Shown here: piece after piece, positions 37,396 through 49,350 of the stretch
Position numbering within the stretch: position 1 is the first letter of the stretch
Layout of the letters: every line of letters begins with the position of its first letter
DNA from: Plotosus lineatus
Taxonomy: Eukaryota > Chordata > Actinopteri > Siluriformes > Plotosidae
Assembly: GCA_024760905.1 (NCBI GenBank)
Contig: CM045733.1
Coordinates: forward strand, 41,465,001 to 41,529,000
DNA length: 64,000 bases
Direction: 5' to 3'
The notes under the pieces: generated by a model
Database searches by the model: none
Seen by the model: only the letters and a program-made list of their open reading frames with translations
Told to the model about the DNA's origin: nothing
Position numbers and translations under genes: made by a program

Positions 37396-37761
37396 GGGGC
37401 ACAAGCCAGTGTTCTTTCTCATGCTGGTCCCAAGCCCGGATAAATGCAGAGTGTTGTGTTAGGAAGGAAATCTGACATAAAACCTGTACCAAATTCTCCA
37501 TGCGAATTATCAACATGACTTCCACACCAGATTGGTCGAGGCCTGGGTTCACAACAACCATCATCAGTGCTGTTAACCAACATGGTGCTGGTGGAAACTG
37601 GAATACTGTTGTTTGAAGAAGCAGAGGCAGGAGGAATGTCCGTAGGCAGAGAGAGAAGAGGAAAGGCATGAGTATAAGACTGAGAGGAGGGACTTTGAAT
37701 GTTGGAACTATGACAGGAAAAGATAGAGAGCTGGCTGACATGATGCAGAGGAGGAAGATGG
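37396..37761 (+). mobile_element. RTE LINE 5' end fragment
   Basis: Plus-strand 5' leader of the RTE (GGTGGGGCACAAGCCAGTG, GGATAAATGCAGAGTG) and the first endonuclease codons up to the DMMQRRK position. It is cut off precisely where the right copy of the 194-bp repeat begins, and lies within intron 4 of gene B. Confidence 0.85.
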
Positions 37762-37954
37762 ACATCCCAGTAGCCAACTGGCATAGGACTTGTGTGGTGA
37801 TAATTTACATGATAAATATTTAAGTTCAAAACAAAACATAAATAGCATTACTTTAACTATTACTAAGATTGCATAGTTACATCTTCACAGAATATCAACA
37901 GAAATAAAGTGAAAATTTCAGTTAAATGTTCAGCCAGACAACAATAAACATTCA

Positions 37955-37955
<1 letters not shown>
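37762..37955. repeat. 194-bp direct repeat, right copy
   Basis: Perfect copy of 35112-35305, including the end of the gene B coding sequence. On the left it joins RTE sequence, on the right a (CA)n array; neither flank is shared with the left copy. Confidence 0.95.
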
Positions 37956-37990
<35 letters not shown>

Positions 37991-37998
37991 TACACATA
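37956..37998. repeat. (CA)n/(TA)n microsatellite
   Basis: Between the right copy of the 194-bp repeat and the left end of a pogo-like element. Confidence 0.9.
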
Positions 37999-38520
37999 CA
38001 GTAGGCCCTTGACTATTTGCGGTTTTGCATTTGCAGTTTGAGTATTCACGAACTGCCGAGCAACTGTCACGTGATTCAAATTCAGCCAATGGCTGTCCTC
38101 CTTCCAGCTGATTGGTTGAGGTGATGTAACCCTCATTCGCACACAAGTTGGCAATGAGCCTTTTTTTGGTGTTTTAATTACCAGTTAAGTTCTATGATGT
38201 CACTCAAACGCCTGCTTAAGCACCAGAAAAAGGTAATGAAGTTGGATGTCTCTTTGAAGAAATAAGACTTTCTCTGGAAGAAACGACAGTTCCCTCTGAA
38301 GTCACGTCATTGCTGAAGAGTAATACTGTAACCCTTTAAACTGTTGTAAAACACTCCACTATTAAAGTCTTTTTTTAATTATTATTCCAGTACATGACCT
38401 AAGATAAATGTTTAAAATGTTTGTGTGTTATATTTTATTTACTGTGGTGTAGCATGTTTCTCATTGTGTTTTTTTAAAATCCAATTTATTACATTTCTTG
38501 TTGTTTTATGTCCTTTTTGT
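37999..38520. mobile_element. pogo-like element, left part
   Basis: Starts CAGTAGGCCCTTGACTATTT after TA and matches 12902-13340 with point differences (shared GCCAATGGCTGTCCTCCTTC). No right end recognised, so 38520 is approximate. Confidence 0.7.
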
Positions 38521-38741
38521 TGCGGTCTGTGTTTTGGGGGACTTTGATTTTGGCGCTGTGCCTCTCACTAACTGTTTACTTCCTGAGGGGCGTGGCTGAG
38601 CTGCTCGGAGCACACACACCTGAATTCACTATTCTTATTTACTCCCAATAAATGTCCAGTTCTGCGCCAGAGGATTAACTCCCATCATCACTGCTTCTTT
38701 GGTTAGTAACACCTCATACTCTATCATTCAAAAACCTAATA

Positions 38742-39521
38742 CAGTAAAACCTCCGCTGACGAACGCTTAAGCTCACGAACTTTTCGCCTCAAGAACATTA
38801 AATTTGCGAGCATATTGTCTCTGCTGACGAACTAGTTTTCGGCGGACGAATCAAACCACGCGGTCGAACAGCGCCACGGTGGCGGCCACGAGAAGCTGAC
38901 GCACGCTCACGGCGTCACAGTTAAATCACACCCCTTTCTTTGAAAGAGGAAGTGGTTTGTGTTTGCTAGACATTCTGGACCATATTGAGTGTACTTTTAC
39001 TATTATGGGACCGAAAAAGACCCCACCACAGGCGGAGATCATTGAAAAACACGAACGAGGTGTGCGTTTGTGTGACTCAGCGTCCCAGTACCAGTACGCT
39101 AAGTCTACCACCATCCTTAAGAACAAGGAAGCTATTAAGGGTACGTGTGTGGCTAAGGGTGTTTCCAAACAGTAGGCGTTTCCAAACACTCCTTCCAAAC
39201 AGTAAGTCCCTCCCTCCCTCCTCCCACTCCATTCCATCAAGCCATCAACTACCATCACAAAGGTAAATAAAACGACTTTATTATACAGTACAGTTTATTT
39301 CTTTAATGACAATACAATACCACATTTATTATACATAAAATAAGGTATATTTTTGTGTAGTTTTAAGGCTTATTTAGTAGAAAATTATGTTTTATGGGGA
39401 CCTGGGAACGGATTATTCTCATTTTAATGGTTTCTTATGGGAAATAAATGTTCGGAAGACGAACTTTTCGCCTCACACACTTTCTGGGAACCAATTATGT
39501 TCGTGAGCAGAGGTATCACTG
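38742..39521 (+). mobile_element. pogo/Tigger-like element with TA duplication
   Basis: A 780-bp element, ends CAGTAAAACCTCCGCTGACG and, on the minus strand, CAGTGATACCTCTGCTCACG, flanked by TA. It contains the helix-turn-helix remnant at 39005. Confidence 0.85.
39005..39175 (+). pseudogene. Tigger/pogo transposase, DNA-binding domain remnant
   Basis: Frame starting MGPKKTPPQAEIIEKHERGV with a later SASQYQYAKSTTILKNKEAI stretch, the spacing of the Tigger helix-turn-helix (helix, ARxxG-like turn, STxxxIxKNKEKI). No DDE core follows. Identification is by motif only. Confidence 0.6.
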
Positions 39522-39539
39522 TATATCAAAAAAAAAAAA

Positions 39540-39638
39540 ATTATATATACATATACACACACGTGTGTGTGTATATATATGTGTATATATATGTATGTAT
39601 ATGTGTATATATATGTATATATGTGTGTATGTGTGTGT

Positions 39639-39686
<48 letters not shown>

Positions 39687-39689
39687 TTG

Positions 39690-39720
<31 letters not shown>

Positions 39721-39797
39721 GTGTATGTATGTATATGTATGTATATATGTGTGTGTGTGTGTATATATATATATGTATGTATGTGTGTATATGTATG

Positions 39798-39842
<45 letters not shown>

Positions 39843-39844
39843 AT

Positions 39845-39906
<62 letters not shown>

Positions 39907-39970
39907 ATATATATGTATATATATATGTATGTATATGTATATATGTATGTATATGTGTATATGTATATAC
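39540..39970. repeat. 430-bp (TA)n/(TG)n/(TATG)n array
   Basis: Continuous alternating pyrimidine-purine sequence that gives long Tyr/Ile/Cys/Val frames on both strands. It starts close to the right end of a pogo-like element and stops at the 5' end of the LINE at 39971. Confidence 0.95.
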
Positions 39971-40145
39971 ACCCCCCCCTCCTTGAATCGCCACCTTATC
40001 GTGGTGGAGGGGTTTGCGTGACCTAATGATCCTAGGAGCTATGTTGTCGAGGGTGAATGCCCCTGGTAGGGTCACCCAAGGCAAACAGGTCCAGGGTGAA
40101 GGTCCAGACTAACTGTGATTCAAAACAAACCCCAATGAATGACAC

Positions 40146-41184
40146 ATGAGACAACACAGGAAGCAGTCTCCCTTGCCCGGACACGGGTCACTGGGGTTCC
40201 CTCCTGGAGCCAGGCCCAGGGGAGGGGCTCGAAGGCGAGCGCCTGGTGGTCGGGCTTATGCCCATGGAGCCTGGCCGGGCCCAGCCCGAAAAGGAGACAT
40301 GGGTCCGCCCTCCCATGGACCCACCACCCGTGGGAGGAGTTTTAGGGGTCGGGTGCAGTGCGAGTTGGGTGGCAGCCAAAGGCATGGGTTCTGTCGGACT
40401 GATCCTCGGCTACTTACTCTGACCCTCGGGACATGGAATGTCACCTCTGGCAAGAAAGGAGCCTGATTTGGTGCGTGAGGTGGAGAGATACCGACTAGAT
40501 ATAGTCGGGCTCACCTCAACGCATAGCTTGGGCTCTGGAACCATCCATCTCGAAAGAGGCTGGACCTTCTTCTATTCTGGAGTTGCTCATGGGGAGAGGC
40601 GGCGAGCCGGTGTGGGTATTCTTGTTGCCCCCCGTCTCGGTGCCCAAATGTTGGGGTTCTCCCCGGTTGACGAAAGGGTAGCTTCCCTCCGTCTTCGGGT
40701 GGGGGGACGGGTCCTGACTGTTATTTGTGCTTATGCACCAAATGACAGTTCAGAGTACCCACCCTTTTTGGAGTCTTTGGGGGGGGTGTTGGAGAACGCT
40801 CCCTCGGGAGACTCGCTCGTTGTCTTGGGAGACTTCAACGCCCATGTGGGCAACGATAGTGTGACCTGGAAGGGTGTGATCGGTAGGTACGGCCTCTCCA
40901 GTCTGAATCCGAATGGTGTTTCGTTGTTGGACTTCTGTGCTCGTCATAGTTTGTCTATCACGAACACCATGTTCGAACATAAGGGTGTCCATAAGTGCAC
41001 TTGGCACCAGGACACCCTCAGTCGCAGTTCGATGATTGACTTTGTAGTCGTGTCATCGGACTTGCGACCATATGTTCTGGACACTCGGATGAAGAGAGGA
41101 GCTGAGCTGTCTACCGATCACTACCTGGTGGTGAGTTGGCTTCGGGGGAGGTTGCCTTCCAGACCTGGCAGGCCCAAGCTGTAA
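40146..41184 (+). pseudogene. LINE APE endonuclease frame
   Basis: Reads [11 protein letters not shown], then a 1-bp shift near 40455, then [48 protein letters not shown] and the final [14 protein letters not shown]. These are the ordered motifs of apurinic-type LINE endonucleases, including the catalytic Asp/Asn and His. The shift splits it near the start. Confidence 0.82.
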
Positions 41185-42656
41185 TCAGGGTCTGCTGGGA
41201 ACGTTTGGCGGTGCCCCCTGTCCGAGAGGCCTTTAACTCCCACCTCCGGCAGAGCTACAACCATGTTCCGGAGGAGGCGGGGGACATGGAATCCGAATGG
41301 GCCATGTTTCGTGCCTCCATTGCTGAGGCGGCAGCCCATAGCTGTGGCCGTAAGGTCGTCGGTGCTTGTCGTGGCGGTAATCCCCGAACCCGGTGGTGGA
41401 CACCTGTGGTGAAGGGGGCCGTCCAGCTGAAGAAGGAGGCCTATCGGGTTTTATTAGCCTGTGGGACTCCTGAGGCAGCAAACGGGTACTGGCAGGCCAA
41501 ACGTGCTGCAGCTGAGGCTGTCGCAGATGCAAAATCTCAGGCGTGGGAGGAGTCCGGTGAGGGCCTGGAGAGTGATTATCGCTTGGCCTCAAAAAGGTTC
41601 TGGGCCACCATCCGATGCCTCAGGAGGGGGAAGCAGTTCTTCACAAACACTGTTTACAGTGGAGGTGGGGAGCTGCTTACCTTGACTGGGGATGTTGTTG
41701 AGAGGTGGAGGGAATACTTTGAGGACCTTCTCAATCCCACCAACACGCCCTCTGTGGAAGAGGAAGACCCTGGGGGTTCGGGTGAGGGTCCGCCCATCAC
41801 TGGAGTGGAGGTCACTGAGGTTGTCAAAAAGCTCCTCGGTGGTCGAGCTCCAGGGTTGGACGAGATCCGCCCGGAATATCTCGGGGCTCTGGATGTTGTA
41901 GGACTGTCTTGGTTGACACGTCTCTGCAACATTGCGTGGTCATCAGGGGCTGTACCTCTGGATTGGCAAACTGGGGTGGTGGTCCCAATTTTTAAGAAGG
42001 GGGACCGGAGGGTGTGTTCCAATCATCGGGGAATTACACTCTTCAGCCTACCTGGGAAAGTCTATGCAGGGGTACTAGAGAGGAGGATCCGACCGATAGT
42101 CGAACTTCAGATTCAGGAGAAACAATGTGGTTTTCGTCCTGGCCGCAGCACTCTTGACCAACTCTATACGCTCCACAAGATTCTGGAGGGGGCATGGGAG
42201 TTTGCCCAATCTGTCCACATGTGCTTGGTGGCTTTGGAGAAGGCTTTCGACCGTGTCCCTCGAAAGATCTTGTGGGGCGTGCTCCGAGAGTACGGCGTTC
42301 CGGATCCGTTGCTACGAGCTATTCGGTCGCTGTATCACCGGAGCCAGAGTTTGGTCCGTATTGGTAACAGCAGGTCTGAGTTGTTTCCAGTGGGAGTCGG
42401 AGTCCGCCAAGGCTGTCCTTTGTCACCGATTCTGTTCATAATTTCTCGGCGCAGTCGAGACGATGAGGGGTTCTGGTTTGGTGGCCATCGGATATCGTCT
42501 CTGCTTTTTGCGGATGATGTTGTCCTTTTGGCTTCATCAAGTCGGGCCCTCCAGCTCTCATTGGAGCGATTCGCAGCTGAGTGCGAAGCAGCCGGGATGA
42601 AGATCAGTACCTCCAAGTCCGAGGCCATGGTTCTCAGTCGGACAATGGTGGAATGA
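41136..42656 (+). pseudogene. LINE reverse-transcriptase frame
   Basis: An open 506-codon frame continuing the endonuclease in a different frame. RT motifs in order: VVPIFKKGDRRVCSNHRGIT, LQIQEKQCGFRPGRST, VALEKAFDRVPRKILWG, VGVGVRQGCPLSPILF, LLFADDVVLLASSS with the Asp-Asp active site. A four-residue gap (MDRI of related copies, compare 46400) lies after LFII. It ends by frameshift at about 42650; the C-terminal part continues at 42670-42840 (VEEFKYLGVLFTSEGRMERE). Confidence 0.85.
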
Positions 42657-43574
42657 GGTCCTGCCCCAAGTGGAGGAGTTTAAGTATCTTGGGGTCTTGT
42701 TTACGAGTGAGGGAAGGATGGAGCGAGAGATCGACAGACGGATCGCTGCAGCCTCTGCTGTTAAGCGGTGCCTGTACCGGTCCGTCGTGGTGAAGAAGGA
42801 GCTGAACACGCTGGAGGGACTATGTCTCTCGGCTTGTCTGGGACCGCCTCGGTGTCCCTCCAGGAGAGTTGGAGGAAGTGGCTCGGGAGAGGGACGTCTG
42901 GACCTCTTTGCTAAGGTTGCTGCTCCCGCGACCCGACCCTGGACTTCGCAGATGATGATGATGACTATGGTGAACACGATTTTCCCGTACCCCAGTGCTT
43001 CCCCTGAGCTTAATAAAAATTTGTTTCATCGTACTTTGTCTCTTTGGGTCTGACTGATATGCGTATTTTCTCTTCCTACTTAATGTAGCGCACAGTCGAC
43101 TCGTTAATAACATAATGGCGAGACACCGACGCAAACCTTCACCCTTCATCATTTTCCTTTTATTTTTCAGTTCACTAGATGATCTTCCTGAGACGCCGGG
43201 AGCGGATGCAGAGAGAGAGAGATAAAGACCGCCAACCAGCACAGACCATAACACTTCCCGGGCGTTTTGGGGACATTTTCAAGGCCTTAGCGTATACAAC
43301 AGCACTTAGGAGCACAAAGAGAGAAAAACTTAGGCACGTGGCTGGAGAACTGCTGATATGTAGCGTAGACAAACAATGTGGCTCGAACACAAAGACAGGA
43401 AACCTCATGTTGTTGGATGCTGAGAAATATAATCTCGACCAATAAGCTTGCTGGATTCACAGCCAATCAGCGAACACTCAAGTCAAGCAGGAAAACCAAG
43501 CATGTTGGGTAGCGTAGTTGAATGTAATGCACGTGTAGGAATGTAGGAAACGCGAAGTGGTGAGGGATTACTGT

Positions 43575-44181
43575 ATTCAGGTTTATCCTTTTGGTATCGT
43601 TTGTTAAACATGCTACAGAACATAAAATCTCACACAAACATTCTAAACATTAACTTGGGTACAGTACTATACTGAAAAAATAACTGAAAAACATTGTAAT
43701 ACTAAGGCAGATTCCAGTCTGATGACCTTGTTTCATACAACATTCACCGTCTTAGCACTTCTACAAAAAATAGATACTACACTAGCTCTGATTGCCCTCT
43801 CATTTTTCTTGGACTGTACTTTCATTCATTTTATAATGGTGCACTACTGCAGCATAACCTTTTCCTTACTGCATCGTATGAAGCAGTTCTACTTTTTCAT
43901 GTAGTGTCATTACCTTTTTCTGGCGCTTCGGTGCCTTACCAGAAGCCTGAGAAAGTGCGCAGCGTTTGGGTAGCATAACTGAGCTTAACAGTAATTAAAA
44001 ACACACACAAAAAAAGCACAAAGTGTGCACGAATAAGAAAAATGGGCGTATACATCATCTCAACTAATCAGCAGGAGGGAGAACAGCCATTGGCTGAATT
44101 TCAATCATGTGACAGTTACTCAGCAATCTGCGAATATGCGGGGGCACGAGTGTAAAAACGCGAATAGTCCAAGGCCTACTG
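43575..44181 (-). mobile_element. pogo-like element, minus orientation
   Basis: Ends at 44181 with the reverse complement of CAGTAGGCCTTGGACTATTC followed by TA. The interior matches 37999-38500 and 12902-13340 in reverse, including the segment shared with the foldback arms (ATCGTTTGTTAAACATGCTA). The left limit is approximate. Sequence from 43060 to 43574 between the LINE and this element has a right-end-like GTGAGGGATTACTGTA but no clear partner. Confidence 0.65.
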
Positions 44182-44194
44182 TACACTACTATTA

Positions 44195-44500
44195 AGGCTG
44201 CATTCTAAGTCACAATGAGTGCACTATATAGTGAGACTAATGCTCACTATGAAGTCCCTATACAGTGCACTCAACAGTAAGCAGTGAGTGATTTCAGACA
44301 CAGGGTATTGTTGCTGACCATCGCCTGTACACCATCGATAAGATCATGAAGTTTTAATAAAGGGCTACAGTCCCAACTCTTTTCATTATGCATTATGGGA
44401 TACAGTAAATTCACTATATAGTTTCCCCTATACACTATGACACCACTGCACACAGTGCAGTATAGAGTGCATTATGAGCGATTTAGGACACAGTGTTTTT
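44195..44500. mobile_element. palindromic MITE
   Basis: The left side CTAAGTCACAATGAGTGCAC and, on the minus strand near 44490, CCTAAATCGCTCATAATGCAC are imperfect inverted ends, and the interior repeats CACTATATAGTG-like and AGTGCAC motifs. No coding frame. The superfamily is not clear. Confidence 0.5.
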
Positions 44501-44565
44501 AGACATAAAAAAAGGAAAGCCTTCCAAACTCTCCATTTACTCTAAAATATGTATGTTTTGAAATA

Positions 44566-44632
44566 TATTCAATTCAATTTTATTTGTATAGTGCTTCTTA
44601 CAATTGACATTGTGGCAAAGCAGCTTGCTCTG
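44566..44632. repeat. dispersed repeat fragment
   Basis: ATTCAATTTTATTTGTATAG followed by TGCTTCTTACAATTGACATT is a phrase found all over fish genomes, probably a LINE or SINE 3' end. Assigned from memory. Confidence 0.45.
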
Positions 44633-45800
44633 ACATTTTCATCACCAGGCGCTTTCTTACTTACATTTACATGGGTTCGGAAGAAAAAAAAATGTCCTAA
44701 TGGGACAGTGTCCCAAATACATCAGAAAATAATGGTCCATTTTTGCTATCAATGGGCTGCATGAAAAAAGTAATGGGGCATTTTTCATACAGCTGAAAAA
44801 TTGCTCAGAATACCTTTCATGAGTGTGAATCTACCCATAATCATAACAGTCTGTGATATAAATGCATTTGAAATCTTTATTTAATAACTTTTTTTTTCTT
44901 CCCCAATTCACTCAAATAGAACACTGAATATATGATTTAATCACCTGCCTCTGTCTTAAGTTCACTTAAATGAAACCATGAATATATGATTTATCACCTG
45001 CTTTTGTCCCTTTCCGGGATGTAGTCATTTCTTTAGTGGCATAGTAGCTGTCATAATCTAAGCACACTTAAAAATGGTGGTTAACAGGAAGTGGATAGCT
45101 TGCAGCCGACCGATCTGTGATTGGATGAAGGCCTTTCCATTATCCAATAGCGTTTACTGTACAAAGCAAACTCCACACAGTTGGTTTTGAGTTTTTACTA
45201 TTCAGTAAAACTTGCGCTTCCCTCTCACAAAGTGGTGTTTTTGTTTTAAATAAACTGGGCAAGATTTATGAACATATTAGCATACTGTAGGTGTCTTTGA
45301 TAGCTATTTAATACAGTAAAAAGCTAATGCACCCTTATAATTTTTAAGGTGCAGAGGTTCGTATGTTTAATGGGACATTTTCAGCTTTAATGTGCATATG
45401 GCGTATGGTCTTCCTAACCCCTGCTTTTATGAAAATATGCTCAAATGCATTCAGTAATTTGCATTAGCCTGCTTGAAAAGACTACCATGTCTCTCAGTTG
45501 TGTTTACTGCACAACACTTCCACGTTTATTGGATATTTGAGGTAACTCCTGCCCCACTTTTGACAACACAATGCCACCCATATGTGCAAGAACTGATTAC
45601 TTGCTTTTTTTATTCATGAAAAATACTGCCATAACAATAGCATGTTTTGATGTGCAAAGACAAATACAGTGTACGCAAGCTTTGATTAAGTTTGGGTTCA
45701 CCGTACTCCTCAGGTCACAAGGCGTACTTAAAATTCTTTAATCTTCCAAAAATTTGACGGTGCACCTTATCCTCTGGTGCGCCTTATGTGTGCATCACAG
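44633..45800. other. no gene recognised
   Basis: AT-rich intron sequence of gene B. At its right edge (45740-45800) GGTGCACCTTATCCTCTGGT resembles a common fish MITE end, and a related phrase (AATGCACCTTATGGCCCGG) reappears at 46835, so the LINE debris between may have inserted into that MITE. Confidence 0.4.
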
Positions 45801-46160
45801 CCCAGAAGACTTTTTCCACCTAATCTCCGTCTCTATTGATCTCTGACGGGGTCGTGTCACCGGGGCAGAAACCTAAGGAATGAGACCCAGACGTCCCTCT
45901 CCGCAGCCACTTCCTCCAGCTATTCCAGGGGGACACCGAGGCGTTCCCAGACAAGCGGAGAGACATAGTCTCTCCAGCGTGTTCTAGGTTGACCCTGGGC
46001 TCTCGTCTCAGTTGGACATGCCCGAAACACCACACCAGGGAGGCGTTCGGGAGGCATTCTGACCAGATGCCCTAGCCACCTCAACTGGCCCCTCTCAATG
46101 CAGAGGAGCAGCGGTTCTACTCAGAGCTCTCCCTGGATAGTAGAGTTTCTTACCTTATTA
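45800..46160 (-). mobile_element. LINE 3' fragment (family of 39971)
   Basis: Reverse complement of the region downstream of the RT frame: TGGTGTTTCGGGCATGTCCA, then a segment matching 49200-49290 in inverse sense. About 360 bp, non-coding. Confidence 0.75.
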
Positions 46161-46800
46161 TATTATTATATAGAGCCCCATCACCCGGCAAAGGAAGCTC
46201 ATTTCAGACGCTTGTATCTGTGATCTTGTTCTTTCAGTCACTACCCAACGCTCATGCCCAAAGGTGAGGTTTGGAACATAGATTGACTGGTAAATTGAGA
46301 GCTTTGCCTTGTGTACTGGTATTGGTAACAACAGGTCGAATTCGTTTTCGGTGAGGGTTGAAGTCCGCCAAGGCTGTCCTTTGTCACCGATTCTGTTCAT
46401 AATTTTCATGGACAGAATTTCTAGGTGCAGCCGAGGCGGTGAGGGGTTCTGGTTCGGTGGCCATCGGATTTCGTGTCTGCTTTTTTGTGGATGATGTAGT
46501 CCTTTTGACTTCATCAAGCCGGGACCTTCAGCTCTCATTGGAGCGATTCGCAGTTGAGTGCAAAGCGACCAGGATCAAAATCAGCCCCTCCAAGTCCGAG
46601 GCCATGGTTCTCAGTCAGACAAGGGTGGAATGCACCATCCAGGTCGGGAATGAGGTCCTGCCCCAAGTGGAGGAGTTTAAGTATCTTGGGGTCTTGTTCA
46701 TGAGTGAGGGAAGGATGGAGTGGATGATCGACAGATGGATCGCAGCAGCCTCAGCTGTTAATCCGAACCTGTACCAGTCCTTCATGGTGAAGAGTTGAAT
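46160..46800 (+). mobile_element. LINE RT fragment (family of 39971)
   Basis: From about 46310 on the plus strand, VEVRQGCPLSPILFIIFMDR and VDDVVLLTSSSRDLQL match the RT frame of the LINE at 39971; the active site reads VDDV with the first Ala replaced. VEEFKYLGVLFMSEGRMEW closes it near 46720. The preceding 150 bp are a minus-strand piece of the same family. Confidence 0.78.
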
Positions 46801-46879
46801 GAAGTTTGAGTTATCTGACTTTTTTTTCCGCTTAATGCACCTTATGGCCCGGTTCTGTCATTTCTACAGTACTTTACAA

Positions 46880-47320
46880 AGTTGATCAGAGTATCTATGA
46901 ACATTTAATTAATAATACATCATTTCATGTTTCACTGGACACAGAGGCCATTTCTCTGATTCACCCTTCAACATGGGAAAGACAAAGGAACACACCATTC
47001 AAGTAAGACAGATGTGCGTCAACCTTCACAAGTTAGATGATGGCCACAAGAAAATAGCCCCTCATCTGCAACTGCCCATATCTACTATCAGAGGAATCAT
47101 TAAGAAGTCTAAAACAATTGGAACAGTGGTAAACAAGCTTGGACAAGGACACAGGGATATTTTGCCACCATGCACAGTGAGAAGGAGGGTAAGAGAAATA
47201 AAAAGTTCTTCAAAGCTCATTGTTAAAGTATTTCAACAAATGGTAGCATCTTGTGATCCCAAAGTCTCCAAAACAACTATCAAATGCCATCTACAACAAG
47301 TTGATTGGGAGGCATGCACG

Positions 47321-47354
<34 letters not shown>

Positions 47355-47930
47355 TTTCTCACTCACAATCATAAAAGCAAACATCTGGAGTTCGCTAAGT
47401 GGTATTGGGACTCCAACTGGGACTGTGTGCTTTCGTCAGATGAGACCAAGATAGAGAGTTTTGGCAACAAACACTCCAAGTGGGTCTGGCGAACACAAAA
47501 GATGAGTATGCAGAAAAGCACCTCATGCCCATTGTGAAGTATAGGGGAGGACTTGTGATGCTGTGGGCCTATTTTCTCTTCCAGAGGCTCTGGGAACCTT
47601 GTTAGGGTGCATGGCATCGTGAATGCTTTGAAATACCAGGACATTTTAAATCAAAATCTGGTGGCCACTGCCCGAAAGCTGGAGATGGGTCGTCACTGGG
47701 TCTTTAAGCAATATAATGACTCTAAACATGTGACCAAATCTACACAGAAATAGTTAAACAGACACAGAGTCAAGCTTCTGCTATGGCCATCTCGGTCCCC
47801 AGACGTCAACCACACTGAAATCCTGTGGAGTGAGCTGAAGAGGACAGTGCAGAGGAGAGCACCCATCCCGCTGGATAATTTGGAGAGATTGTGCAAACAG
47901 CAATAGCCACAGACTTATGCTCGAACATTT
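46880..47930 (+). mobile_element. Tc1-like transposon, truncated, with transposase remnant
   Basis: The transposase starts at 46973 with MGKTKEHTIQVRQMCVNLHK and a helix-turn-helix LQLPISTIRGIIKKS. A poly-A run of about 30 (47321-47350) breaks the frame; then LSSDETKIESFGNKHSKWVW carries the first catalytic Asp near 47435. Remnants continue to about 47930, where LINE sequence begins. It belongs to a Tc1 family different from those at 9830 and 62108. Confidence 0.8.
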
Positions 47931-48130
47931 TGTTCGTGATAGACAAACTGTCACAAGCACAGAAGCCCAACAACGAAACACCATTTGGGTTCAGACTGGA
48001 GGCTATACCTACTGATCACACCCTTCCAGGTCACACAATCGTTGCTCACACAGGCATTGAAGTCTCCAAGGACAATGAGTGAGTCTCCCAGGCGAGCGTT
48101 CTCCATCACACCCCCTAAAGACTCCAAGAA
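47931..48130 (-). mobile_element. LINE endonuclease fragment (family of 39971)
   Basis: Reverse complement of the endonuclease region around GDFNAHVGN of the 40-kb LINE (AGGCATTGAAGTCTCCAAGG on the plus strand). It abuts the plus-strand fragment that follows, giving an inverted junction. Confidence 0.75.
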
Positions 48131-49350
48131 GAGTTGGCCTCAAAAAGGTTCTGGACCACCATCTGACACCTCAGAAGGGGGGAGCAATTCTCCACAAATA
48201 CTGTTTACAGTGGAAGTGGGAAGCTGCTTACCTCGACTAGGGATGTCGTTGGGAGGTGGAAGGAATACTTTGAGGATCTCCTCAATCCCACCAACACACC
48301 CTCCATGGAGGAGGAAGACCTTGGGGGGTTGGGCGGGGGAGCGGAGGTCACTGAGATAGTCAAAAAGCTCCTCAGTGGTCAGGATGCGGGGGTGGATGAG
48401 ATCTGACCTGAATATCTCGGGGCGCTGGATGCTGTAGAGACTGTCTTGGTTGACACGTCTCTGCAATATTCCATGGTCATCGGGGGCTGTACCTCTGGAT
48501 TGGCAAACCGGGGTGGTAGACACCTTTTTAAAAAGGGGGGATCAGAGGGTGTGTTCCAATTATCGTGGAGTCACACTCCTCAAACTACCCAGGAAAGTTT
48601 ATGCAGGGGTACTGGAGAAGAGGATCTGATCAATATTTGAACTGCAGATTCAGGAGGACCAATTTGGTTTTTGTCCTGGTCGTGGCAGTCTTGACCAACT
48701 CTATACGCTCCATATGATCCTTTTTGCTATGGGCCATTCGATCGCTGTATCACCGGAGCCAGATTTTGGTCCGTATTTGGAACAAGTCGAATTTGTTTCC
48801 GTTGAGGATTAGTGTCCGCCAAGGCTGTTCTTTGTCACCAATTCTGTTCATAATTTTTCTGGGCAGAATTTCTAGGTGCAGCCGAGGCGTTGAGGGGTTC
48901 TGGTTTGGTGGCCATTGGATCTCATCTCTGCTTTTTGTGGATGATGTTGTCCTATTGGATAGATACAAGCGGCTGAAATGAGCTTCCATCGCCAGATGGC
49001 GGGGACCTCCCTGAGAGACAAGGTGAGAATCTCAACCATCCAGGAAGAACTTGGAGTAGAACCGCTGCTCCTTGGCATTGAGAGGGGCCAGCTGAGGTGG
49101 CTCAGTCATCTGGTTAGGATGCCTCCCAAACACCTCCCTGGTGTGGTGTTTTGGGCATGTACAACCCGGGAAGAGACCCCAGGGGCGACCTAGAACACGC
49201 TGGAGGGACTGTGTCTTTCGACTTGCCTGGGAATACCTTGGTGTCCCCCTGGGAGAGCTGGAGGAAGTAGGTAGGGAGAGGGACATCTGGACATCATTGT
49301 TTAGGCTGCTGCCCCCCGTGACCCGTCCTGAGAATAAGTGGAAGGTGATG
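48131..49350 (+). mobile_element. LINE RT and 3' fragment (family of 39971)
   Basis: Plus-strand remnants in broken frames: GLKKVLDHHL-type start, then ISVRQGCSLSPILFIIFLGR near 48815, LLFVDDVVLL near 48945, and the 3' end DIWTSLFRLLPPVTRPENKW near 49300. There is a gap between the RT N-terminus and the palm. Not functional. Confidence 0.78.

Larger units (their letters stand above)
39971..42965 (+). mobile_element. APE-type LINE, nearly full length
   Basis: A GC-rich plus-strand LINE of about 3 kb. The 5' leader GAATCGCCACCTTATCGTGG starts right after the microsatellite; an endonuclease and an RT frame follow, and the end is marked by a (GAT)n-like tail near 42950. The family is common in fish and belongs to the APE-bearing LINEs; I cannot fix the clade. 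Few frame breaks suggest recent insertion. It sits in intron 4 of gene B, in the opposite orientation. Confidence 0.85.

Noticed and set aside
39437..40084. Overlapping 140-200 codon frames on both strands rich in Tyr, Ile, Cys, Val and Met
   Set aside because: They are translations of the TA/TG simple repeat in several frames; no gene.
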